Part shown: positions 1 to 10,217 of the stretch, piece by piece
Position numbering within the stretch: the first letter of the stretch is position 1
How the letters are laid out: each line of letters opens with the position of its first letter
Assembly (NCBI RefSeq): GCF_010015585.1
Contig: NW_022985084.1
Location: 1-64,000, forward strand
Length of the DNA: 64,000 bases
Reading direction: 5' to 3'
Source of the DNA: Eremomyces bilateralis CBS 781.70
Lineage: Eukaryota; Ascomycota; Dothideomycetes; Eremomycetales; Eremomycetaceae
Translations under genes and position numbers: made by a program
Notes under the pieces: generated by a model
The model's input: the letters and a program-made list of their open reading frames with translations, nothing else
Databases searched by the model: none
Told to the model about the DNA's origin: nothing

Positions 1-1059
1 ATTCTCGATAAGGCTTCGAAGATGACCAGTATCGAATTCTCCGTTTGGCGGTAAATACTTCATAAAGTGTCTACTCATTGTCTGAATGGTGGAGTTACTG
101 CAACTCAGATAAGGATGGCAGATACCAGCCATGTCCTATAGATTTTAGAACTCTTTAGAACGTGTTTAAAATATATTCAAAATATATTTACATACCGGTG
201 TCACCAATTGACGAAAAACTAGGCTGCACGTATCGTTCTGTTCCTCACACGCCACACCAGTACGGAAACGATGTTGCGCCCCGATAAGAAGACTATCTCT
301 AACTATCAGTTTAGTACTAGTTATATTCGGAATATGTTTCAAACCTGTTTGAATTTCGTTTCCTTTCATCAGGTTCTGTTCGATCAATCTGATTTCTTTT
401 TTGTTGAATCAAGGTCCAGTCATTTTCGGAAAGTGAAATATGCGAATATGATTTAAAGAAATTATAAACAAATTCACAGTGCTTTATTGCTGTGCAGCCA
501 AGTTTGATCTTTTTCCCGCGTATATTTCCTAGATAGGTGCATGTCATGGACTTTGGGGGATGTATTTTTTTGAAGGAATATTGGATCTAGATAGATTAGA
601 AGTATATTCAAAGCGTTTAAAATAGGATAGGAATATCTTACATCAATGTTAGTTGGATTTTTTTGACCTTCAACATTGATGCAATATGTGTACCCATGTG
701 GATCCGTTTTAGGGTAGTCTGGTAGGACAACACAATGCTCTAGATAGAGCGTCGATAGAGGGTGATATACTGCTTTAGATAGAATAGTGATCTGATCGAG
801 TGATACCTACGATCGATATAGTTGATTAGCTTCAGAACATGTTCTAAATATATTACGCAGGAAGATACTTACTTCACCATCCTCAATTGCAATATGTGAT
901 TCTTCATAGAAATCATCATCAAACATAAGCTGGAGATCTTCTTGGTCGACTTCATTACTCTCATCATCAGAATTCTCTTCAGATAGAAGGATTGGAGATT
1001 GAGCTACAGCATGGTTATTAATATACATATTTCAAACATGTTTGAAACATCTTACGCAT
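1..1059 (-). CDS. Unrecognised multi-exon gene, 3' end cut by the window edge
   Basis: No single ORF here is long, but the minus strand reads as one open frame through at least six exons: 1056-1059 (ATG plus one base), 873-1003, 642-806, about 345-550, 196-292 and 1-135. The introns are 1004-1055, 807-872, one ambiguous intron, 293-344 and 136-195. Most donors are GTAAG or GTATG. The donor at 344 (GTTTGA) is weaker. The third intron is either 551-641 (strong donor) or 529-667 (weak GTCAAA donor); both keep the frame. The product starts MPQSPILLSEENSDDESNE, is very acidic to about residue 45, then turns Lys/Asn/Cys-rich, with paired cysteines in exons 4-6. The frame is open to position 1. Base composition is far more AT-rich than the neighbours. 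I do not recognise the family. It could be a transferred or mobile-element gene, or a fast-evolving native one. The phase-consistent joins are the main support. Confidence 0.55.
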
Positions 1060-1617
1060 TTTCCATATAGTTAGAGGGAGTGTGGGGTTGAATTGAGATG
1101 TGTGTATCCAGAAAGGTGAGCCGACCAACGTCGATCATAGACATAGGTCAACTGACCTCACGTGATTAACCTAACCCGATTAGGATGGTGAGCCGAACCT
1201 TTTTCAGGGTCAGCCGAGCTGTCACCACAGCCCAAGTGCCCAGCCGCTGCCCAGTCACATGACTAGCTTCGGCTGAGTGGAGCATTTGTTGCCAAGCACG
1301 GCTACATTGGTTCTGCGCCACAATTGCCCGCGGTTTGATTGGACCGGATGTCCCTGTGTAAGGCGGAAGGGCGGAAAAGCGGCGCAAAACGCAGCAGGCC
1401 AGGAGGTAGGAGCCAGGATCCTGGAAGGAAGGAACGGAACTGCGTCAATTACGATGCATCATTTTGCAGCAACTCCAGTCTTCCCTAAACCCGTCATCTT
1501 GTTTCTCAATTCTTTCTCTTCACTTTTCTCCCATCACCCGCCTTCAATGGCCCCCCATCCATCTCCTTAATATCATCGACTCGGTTCTCTATCTCCTATT
1601 CGTTCTTCCACCTCGAG
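1060..1617. promoter_or_regulatory. Shared upstream region of two divergent genes
   Basis: This 558-nt gap separates the minus-strand gene ending its 5' exon at 1059 from the plus-strand E1 gene starting at 1618. It therefore should hold both promoters. A pyrimidine-rich leader at about 1500-1615 lies just before the E1 start, as is common for strongly expressed fungal genes. No further element is identified. Confidence 0.4.
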
Positions 1618-4600
1618 ATGTTGCGCCAGGCAGCCCAACTCTGTTCGCGCCGCTTGTCGGCTAAGACGAACTCCTGTCGAAAGACAAACTTCTCATCCTT
1701 ACACCCATCTTCCGCCACCTCACTTGGTTCCACACGTCGTCCGCTTGCCTTAATATCGCGGAGTCAGAAAAGAAATTATGCCGTGGAAAGCGAGGATACC
1801 GATAAGGGCGTGGTATGCAGCTGACCCGAACATGCCGGTGTCGAGCCTTGCTAACCTCCATAGGACCCCAACGACTCCTTCCTTCAGGGTAATACCGCGA
1901 ACTATGTCGACGAGATGTACATGCAATGGAAGCAGGACCCGTCCAGCGTCCACGTGTCATGGCAGGTCTACTTCCGGAACATGGAAGACGGCGACATGCC
2001 CATGTCTCAAGCTTTTCAGCCACCCCCGACCATCATCCCCACCGGTGGTGTCCTAACACCTGGCCTAGGCATGGCTCCCGGCCATGGTTCGGACGTGATG
2101 AACCATTTGAAAGTTCAGCTGCTTGTGAGGGCGTACCAGGCGCGAGGACACCACAAGGCCAAGATCGATCCGCTCGGTATTCGGGGCGAGGCGAAACAGT
2201 TTGGATACACGCGTCCAAGGGAACTGGAGATGTCACACTACCAGTTTTCCGAGAAGGACCTCGACCAGGAGTTCGAATTGGGTCCCGGTATCCTTCCGCG
2301 GTTCAAGACGGAGACACGCCAGAAAATGACCCTCCAGGAGATCATCAACGCCTGCGAGCGCATGTATTGCGGGAGCTACGGCGTGGAATACATCCACATC
2401 CCCGACCGCGAGCAGTGTGACTGGTTGCGGCAACGCATCGAAGTTCCGACACCGTATAAATATTCCGTAGACGAAAAGCGTCGCATCCTCGATCGCTTGA
2501 TCTGGGGGACGAGCTTTGAGTCGTTCTTGGCGACCAAATACCCCAACGACAAGCGCTTTGGATTGGAAGGTGCCGAGTCCCTGATCCCAGGGATGAAGGC
2601 ACTGATCGACCGCAGCGTCGACTACGGCGTCAAGGATATCGTCATCGGCATGCCGCATCGTGGCCGTCTCAACGTTCTGAGCAATGTCGTCCGAAAACCG
2701 AACGAATCCATCTTCAGCGAGTTTGCCGGTACCGCCGATCCCTCGGACGAGGGTTCGGGAGACGTCAAATACCATCTCGGGATGAACTTCGAACGCCCGA
2801 CTCCGTCTGGACGACGCGTTCAGCTCTCCCTGGTAGCCAACCCATCGCATCTGGAAGCCGAAGACCCCGTCGTCCTCGGAAAGACACGCGCGATCCTCCA
2901 CTACAACAAGGATGAGGAAGAAGCACGCTCGGCAATGGGTGTGCTGCTCCACGGAGACGCGGCATTTGCCGGGCAAGGCGTCGTCTACGAAACCATGGGC
3001 TTCCACGCCCTTCCCTCGTACCATACCGGCGGCACCATCCACATCATCGTCAACAATCAGATCGGTTTCACGACCGACCCTCGATTTGCTCGTTCCACGG
3101 CGTACTGCTCTGACCTCGCAAAGGCCATCGACGCCCCCGTGTTCCACGTGAATGCGGACGACGTCGAGGCCCTGAACTTCGTGTGCCAACTCGCGGCCGA
3201 CTGGCGAGCCGAGTTCAAGAAGGACGTCGTCATCGACATGGTCTGCTACCGGAAGCAAGGGCACAACGAGACCGACCAGCCCTTCTTCACGCAGCCGCTC
3301 ATGTACAAGCGCATCAGCGAACAAAAGCCGACGTTGGACTTGTACACGGAGAAGCTGATCGCGGATCGGACCTTCACTCAAATTGATATCGACGAGCACA
3401 AGAAATGGGTATGGGGTATGCTCGATGAGAGCTTCAAGCGGAGCAAGGACTACCTGCCGTCCGCGAAGGAATGGTTGACGTCGGCGTGGAATGGCTTCAA
3501 GTCGCCCAAGGAGCTGGCCACCGAAGTCCTACCCCATCTGCCGACCGCTGTCGACCACGATACGCTCAACCGCATTGCGGAGAACATTGCCGGCGCGCCC
3601 ACTGATTTCACCGTCCATAAGAACCTCAAGCGAATCCTGAACGGCCGGACCAAAACGGTGGTGGATGGCCAGAACATCGACATGGCCACGGCGGAGGCAT
3701 TGGCGTTCGGCACCCTGTGCTTGGAAGGGCATCACGTTCGTGTGTCGGGCCAGGACGTCGAGCGTGGGACGTTCTCGCAGCGCCACGCTGTCTTGCACGA
3801 CCAGGAAACCGAAGATACCTACACCCCATTGCAGCACCTCGCCAGCAATCAAGGCACCTTCGTCATCACCAATTCATCGCTCAGCGAGTTCGGCGTGTAA
3901 GTTTTCTTTTCCCCACTATTTCGCATCGACTGACCGTCTCCAGGCTCGGATTCGAGTACGGCTACTCGCTCTCGTCGCCCAACGCCCTCGTCATGTGGGA
4001 GGCGCAGTTTGGCGATTTCGCCAATAACGCTCAATGCATCATCGATCAGTTCATCGCCTCCGGAGAGGTCAAATGGCTCCAGAGAACGGGATTGGTTATG
4101 AGCTTACCCCACGGATATGATGGACAGGGTCCCGAGCACTCCTCTGGGCGCATGGAGCGATACCTGCAACTTTGCAACGAGGACCCTCGCATCTTCCCGG
4201 CCCCCGACAAGCTGGACCGTCAACATCAAGACTGCAACATGCAGATCGCCTATTGCACGAAGCCATCTAATCTCTTCCATCTGTTGCGTAGGCAGATGAA
4301 CCGCCAATTCCGCAAGCGTAAGTGGTTGCCCTACCTCTTGATTCCGTCCGACTAACCAAGTTAGCCTTGATTCTGTTCTTCTCCAAATCCCTCCTCCGAC
4401 ACCCCCTGGCTCGTTCCTCCATTGAAGAGTTCACCGGCGACTCCCACTTCCAGTGGGTCATTCCCGACCCTGCCCACGAAACCGGCGCGATCGAGTCGCA
4501 CGATAAAATTTCCCGGGTCATCATGTGCACGGGCCAGGTGTACGCCGCCCTCACCAAGTATCGCGACTCCGAAGGCTTGAAGGACGTAGCCATCACCCGT

Positions 4601-4906
4601 GTCGAACAGCTTCATCCGTTCCCCTGGGCACAGTTGCGGGATAACTTGGATTCGTACAAGAACGCCCAGACCATCGTGTGGTGCCAAGAAGAGCCGCTCA
4701 ACGCGGGCGGCTGGAGCTTTGCCCAGCCCCGACTCGAGACGCTGCTGAACGAGACCCAACACCACAATCGCCGCCACGCCATGTACGCCGGACGACACCC
4801 CAGCGCCAGCGTGGCCACCGGATTGAAATCGGTCCACCAGAAGGAGGAGAGGGAGCTGCTGGAGATGGCGTTCACCGTCACGCAAGATAAGCTGAAAGGG
4901 GAGTAG
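1618..4906 (+). CDS. KGD1: 2-oxoglutarate dehydrogenase E1 component, mitochondrial
   Basis: Thiamine-diphosphate-dependent E1 subunit of the 2-oxoglutarate dehydrogenase complex. It decarboxylates 2-oxoglutarate in the mitochondrial TCA cycle and passes the succinyl group to E2. Exons 1618-1812, 1864-3896, 3944-4317 and 4365-4906 join in frame to 1047 aa, close to the roughly 1010-1050 aa usual for fungi. The N-terminus is rich in Arg, Ser and Gln with almost no acid, as expected for a mitochondrial presequence. The mature start contains [17 protein letters not shown], the usual E1 N-terminal segment. [49 protein letters not shown] and the transketolase-like C-terminal part with [12 protein letters not shown] are all family signatures. 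Introns are 51, 47 and 47 nt. Nothing looks broken. Confidence 0.97.
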
Positions 4907-6728
4907 AGTATTCCTCGCCGTGGGTTTGGCCATGGTCTTGTCATTATAGATGTCATGCGATTTACTCGGCGTCCCCTGCACTTGATAAAGGTTCTTCAAA
5001 ATGTATTTTAAGTTCTTTTTGACAACGAGCGTAATTTTTCCCGTCCACCTCGCGAATCTCGTTGACACCGCAAAGCAATCTGTCTCAAGCAATCATGATG
5101 ACCCCTTTCCCATGAGAACGGACCGGCTGGTCGAGCCATTCGTGGCTCACGGCTGTTCTCCCCTATTTCGCACCAGCCGTTTGTAATCAATCAAACTGAC
5201 GAGATGGCGTCTTGCTCGCCCTTCGACCGTGTCACTGCCTCGATGTTAGATGTTCGTCCCGCCTGTCGTCTTGAACTGGTTCCCTGATCTAGCATCGACG
5301 ATTCTGTAATCATTGCATTCCAGTTTACGACCGTCAACACCATCCCTATTGTACCGCAGTAGATCATCGGACACACTCACAGGCGCCTCCGACACTGGAC
5401 AGCGTCTTGAGCCAATGAAGTCATACATTTAGGGGACGATTCCAGGTATCAGCTGACGCTTTGGAATAAGCCGAAACGGTGTGATTTCAGCCCTATGGTT
5501 TTGCGTTCCCAGCACCAGTATCATCATCCCTTGTCAGGCGGATTATGCCGGCCTCTCGCTGGCGACATAGTTCGAGGCTTTCTGGTCACTTTCAATGCTC
5601 TTGGTCATTCCCTGTGGGTTTCATCGGCTGGAGTCACCGAGATTGTCGTTCAAGCACAATCACAACGCCGGGGCAGCAGCGGTTTCATGTCGTTGTCCAA
5701 CGAGTTTCAACGGGTCGACTATGATGCTGATACAGGAACGGTTAGCATCCAAGCCACCGTGCTGAATGGTCAACCTAATGAAAGCAGCTTTGAGTGTCTC
5801 CATCAATGACGCATTCAAGATTACTATAATGCCTGGAAGTTCCTTGAATGTCATCTTCGGACTATGCTCCGTCGTCCCAGCATTATTCCTTCGGCTCTTG
5901 GCGGAATCGGCCGTTTTAGGAACCTCCAGCAACGCTCGGCATGGGTAGCACGCCTTTAGTGTCAAGTCCGACATGTTCTGAAATCCATCATCATTCATCG
6001 TTATCATCTTCGCTTGAATGGGTAAATGCCTCGTGGTTAGCGTAAAGCATGTGGATCCCAGCACGTTAGGCTGGACGACCAGGACTCGTATATTCATAAT
6101 ACCTGGATGGAGACAGGCGGTCATATGACACTGAAACAGGATTTCTGCTTGGGATCAGCAAATGTTAGTACGACGGTTTTGCAGCAGGAATATTGAAAAA
6201 AAACTTCTCCTGAGCAGATATAATTTCCTTTTTTTTGCCCCATCAAGTCTTGCTTCCCCTACGGGCGCTGGTCTACGCCTTTGTTCCAAACCCGACTCGA
6301 CCATCGCAGGCGGACTCTCAGCGGAGTGGTATTTCCAGCTTTCGGTGCTCTGACAGTCGCAGCGCACCGACTCCCTCCAATCGTCGCCCCAGGCGAAGCC
6401 CATCCGCCAATCCTGTGGATTAGAATTGGCGCAATGGCACCATGTTCCGATCACGGTGTCTTGACTGAGGACTGATGCAAACGTACCTAGTTAAGAGATA
6501 CATATGTGAACCGCCTCGTCGCTGAGCTGGCGCCCCCTCCCAAGCCCCCGAAGAGTCCACTCCGATTCCATTGCCGTGGTGTCCGCCTGGATAGGTCCGA
6601 CCTTCGCACAGAATTTTCCTCATTTGTAAGATACTAGCACCTTTTTTAAGGTTCCACACGCGACATGGGTCCCGATATGCGCACCCGAACCCGGAATCCA
6701 CCACCGAAGAAAACATATCACTGGCAAC
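4907..6728. other. Intergenic, no gene supported
   Basis: This 1.8-kb gap follows the E1 gene and precedes a Zn2Cys6 factor. Overlapping short ORFs on both strands (5495-5809 plus, 5660-6124 minus) show no recognisable motif and no convincing splice partners. A T-rich run lies near 6225-6238. The last few hundred bases should contain the promoter of the downstream factor. Confidence 0.4.
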
Positions 6729-9251
6729 ATGTCCTCGCAGCAACGCGCGATCCTTCCCAAGCCGCCGGGCGACTCGTCCGGATACGCACAAACCCTTCCA
6801 CCGGGCGCCGGTAACCCTTCCAGTAAGAAACGGTCGATCATCGGCGTCGCGTGTGCCGCATGCCAAACCCGACGTACCAAGGTATGTGGCGATCATGAAT
6901 TAACCGTCCCCTGTCCAGTCATCCCCTGGTTGTCCGACATCTCGACTCTCTGACTATTCTATGTACTCACAACAGTGCGACGGTGCCCGTCCGGTCTGCT
7001 ATTCGTGCGGGCTCAAATGGACGCCCTGCCATTACGAAGTCCCATCAGGTCTGACTCGGTCGGCGGCACGAAACGAGCGGATCGAGAAGCTCGAAGCCGA
7101 CAATGCGACGATGGTCGAGATCCTGTGGTTCTTGCAAACGAAATCGGCCGAGGCGGCGAATGACTTTCTCCAATTTATCAGGACAGGATCGGTCGATGTC
7201 CATTCCATGCGACAGTGGCTTAAAGATCGGATCGGGGACGGAGATGGACTCGGTTCACCCCCGATCCACCTGTCAGCTGCCTCCATCAACTCCCTAGATG
7301 ATGGGTCACACATGGAATCTTCGGAAGCGCCAAGCGAATCGGCGTCGAGGGCATCGATGAAGGCGGTGGACGCGGAAGCGAGCGGTGCGGCATCCAAGAC
7401 TCAGGAAGCACAAGGCTTGAATCTACGCTAGAGCAGCCAAAATATAACCATCGTGTCGATGACGGAGGCGATCACGGCCTTCTCTGAATGCACAGGCACC
7501 CTGTACTATGCGTTCACTCAGGAGCAGGTCGACGACCTCCTTCACTCCGCATTTGGGCAGATGACACAGCCCGAGACCGCGTTCCTCGACGTGTTCAAGG
7601 AGAACGCCGACCTGCAAGACCGGGCGCGCATTGCCGAACTGTGTGGAATGGCGGCCGTTGGGATCTATTACGAACGGCGGTCGGATCAGGATAGCGGACC
7701 GCCGGCAGCTCTCGCGGAGTACTTTTATGTGATCTCCAAGCTCATGCTAGACAGCTCCATCGCGGCGCATCCGCTGCGGGCGATGAAGGTCTGTTCTTTG
7801 TTGGCGATGTACAACATCGTCGTGAAGGCCTCCGTGGCCCTGGAATATGTCGGTATCGTCACCTCAAGCTCCTCATCGAACATGTTCGTCGACTAATATC
7901 TATCAGAACTGGGACTCGCGCTGGGAAACCGCCACGGCATGGATAAGCCCGAGTGTCCGCCAACATTGAGCGCGGAAGAGTTCCTAGACTACAAGCGCAC
8001 CTGGAGGACCCTCGTGCTGTTTTCAGGGTAAACGTCCGATTCCGCGTGGTAACGCGTGCTGCTGACCCCAATCTTATAGCTGGCTTGGGGCGACCCTCGG
8101 GTACATTTCGGCGCATGCAAACGGTGCGTTGAAACTGTGGGAAGGGGAGAAGGACATTGGCGAGGACGGGATCGTCCAACTGGAGATGGTCAAGATCACC
8201 ATCATCAAGGCGAAAATCGTCCAAACGATGCCCGACGAAAGCACCGCCAACAATGCGAACGATGCGACCATCGATTGGCTTCGCCAAGAGCTTCGAACCC
8301 TCTATGACGGATTGCCGGAACGGATGGCCATCCGTAACCTTCAGGAGCAACGGCATGACCAACGGTTGCGACGGGCCATCTTTTACGTCCATCTCTTCTA
8401 TCTCTCGGCCATGGAGCTCCTGCATCGCCGTGCCATGGCAAGCTCCTTGGCCTTTGATCAGTCGGTCGACCTTTCGTTTATAGCGCCGTCATCCTACGTG
8501 AATGCTGCTGTTCGCGAAGGACTGATGGCGGCCAAAATGGCAACGAGAATCCTCGCGTTGATGAAAGAGGATGACGCCATGGTGCAGATTTGTTGGTTAT
8601 GCATGTACGTATTCTCGTATGGCCCAGGCCAACCTGCTTACGGAAGATAGTTATACCGCATATACGGCTGGGATCATCATCTTATACACCGCGGTCCGGA
8701 AAGTGCTGAATGGGTTCCCATCAGCCTCCTGGTCCGCCGACATGACCCTTGCGACGACATGTATCAACACGCTCGATTACTGCGGAGAGGTCGATGACGT
8801 AGCCACGCGGTTTCGGGAGACGTTGCAGACCTATCTCAGCACATTGCAAAACGCGGTAGATGGGGAAGTGAACGAGAACCTCGGCAGGGACATCGAGGAA
8901 GAGTCGTCGGTTGAGTACCTTTTCGGCATCAAACACGGCTCCTCCGACCTCCAGAAAGCATCCCGGGACCTCCTCAGTTTGCTTCAACGGCCCTTCCGAA
9001 AGTCTCTCGAGCTGATGCCGCAAGGTGTTGCCGGTCCCCAGCTGAACAGCACGCTTATCAACTGGATGGAGGCCGCGCTGGGCGCGTCTGGAGAATGGGT
9101 CTGGGAGTTGCAGAATTGCGGGATCGAGGTCGGATATGGCATGGGGAATGACAACCATCTAGAAGAAATCATTTCCGCACTAGATTCGGGTTATTTCGTT
9201 GGAACTGCTACCGATGCAGGATGGAAGATGTGGACGCCCCATATGGCATGA
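6729..9251 (+). CDS. Zn2Cys6 fungal-specific transcription factor
   Basis: Sequence-specific nuclear regulator; target genes unknown. Exons 6729-6881, 6976-7365, 7432-7852, 7907-8027, 8080-8604 and 8651-9251 give 736 aa. The binuclear zinc cluster is perfect, C-x2-C-x6-C-x6-C-x2-C-x6-C, and is built across intron 1 (CAACQTRRTK then CDGARPVCYSC). A short coiled linker follows (NERIEKLEADNA). The rest resembles the fungal_trans middle-homology region, with ICWLCIYTAYTAGIIILYTA near residue 535. Introns 3-5 have clean signals (54, 52 and 46 nt). Intron 2 is the weak point: the frame meets a TAG at 7429-7431, and only a 66-nt intron 7366-7431 with a poor GTGGAC donor removes it while keeping the frame. 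If that intron is not real, the gene is split by a stop. It lies 462 nt upstream of, and on the same strand as, a deaminase gene. Confidence 0.85.
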
Positions 9252-9713
9252 AGCATTATGAGCAACGCGAACCATCAAGTCGCCAATGATAGACAAGTTG
9301 ATAGTACCTTAACCCCAGTATAATAACTTGCTGGCATTTGCAGGTACTCTATAGCGACATGACGCGCTGTTGATTCCACCAGAGGAGTCTTGTCCTGGAG
9401 CGACTTGTAAGGAGCAACTTGTAACTTGTACTTGTACGGGCCCAACGGGGTAATACAAAATCGGAAGTTTGTTTGCGGCGGGATGAACCACTACCAACAG
9501 CAACGTAGATTTCATTTGACGCCTAAGGCCTTAAGGCACCAAATTTCATTGGTATCTATACGATTTTTGGTTGTATCAAGCTCCGATTTATAGGAAATTG
9601 ATCATCACCAACTTCCCGTGTTGGTTTGCCCATACTCCATTGTACAGTTAATCCAACTGACTGTAGATAGCCCTCACATATCCGACGTCCAGGACTATAC
9701 GATACTGGTCACA
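9252..9713. promoter_or_regulatory. Gap between the transcription factor and the deaminase
   Basis: This 462-nt gap holds the 3' end of the Zn2Cys6 gene and presumably the promoter of the deaminase gene starting at 9714. AT-rich stretches occur around 9540-9600. No specific site is recognised. Confidence 0.3.
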
Positions 9714-10217
9714 ATGCCCGATCATCGGCATTACATGCAGCTAGCCCTTGCAGAGGCCCGTAAGTCCCCTCCAAAGCCGACCAACTTCTGCGTGGGCGCC
9801 GTCCTGGTGGACTCCATCCGGGACGAGGTCCTGTCCACGGGCTACACCCTCGAGCTGGAAGGCAATACGCACGCGGAGCAATGCGCGCTTCAAAAGTTCG
9901 CGCAGAAATATCACCGCCCGGTGGCGGAGATCGGGCAATTCCTCCCGCCCGGCACGGTTCTGTACACGACGATGGAGCCATGCGCGCTCCGCTTGAGCGG
10001 GAACCTCCCCTGCGTAGATCGCATTCTACAAACCCGAGATGGTGGTGCGGAAGGGGTCCGAACGGTGTACACGGGCGTCCACGAACCGGAGAAGTTCGTC
10101 GGGGAGAATCGAGGGCGGAGCCAGCTCGAGGAGCACGGCGTCGAATGCGTCCACATCTCGGGACTCGAGGATGAGATCCTGCAAGTCGCCCAGGCCGGAC
10201 ACGAAAGAGAAGCATAA
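9714..10217 (+). CDS. Zinc-dependent deaminase, Rib2/DRAP-deaminase-like
   Basis: A single-exon, 167-aa member of the cytidine-deaminase superfamily. The zinc site is complete: H53-A-E55 supplies one ligand and the proton-shuttle Glu, and P89-C90-A-L-R-L-S-G-N-L-P-C100 supplies the two Cys ligands. The TTMEPCALRLSGNLPC form resembles the deaminase domain of yeast Rib2, which removes the amino group of diaminohydroxyphosphoribosylaminopyrimidine in riboflavin synthesis. The pseudouridine-synthase half of Rib2 is absent, so this is the stand-alone deaminase type. An in-frame upstream ATG at 9618 would add 32 residues. I prefer 9714 because family similarity begins there (MPDHRHYMQLALAEA). Substrate is inferred from motif similarity only; other pyrimidine or nucleoside deamination is possible. 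Confidence 0.85.
   Translation: MPDHRHYMQLALAEARKSPPKPTNFCVGAVLVDSIRDEVLSTGYTLELEGNTHAEQCALQKFAQKYHRPVAEIGQFLPPGTVLYTTMEPCALRLSGNLPCVDRILQTRDGGAEGVRTVYTGVHEPEKFVGENRGRSQLEEHGVECVHISGLEDEILQVAQAGHEREA

Noticed and set aside
2233-3399. 388-codon minus-strand ORF
   Set aside because: It lies wholly inside the E1 dehydrogenase exon and has no domain; it is an antisense shadow of GC-biased codon use.
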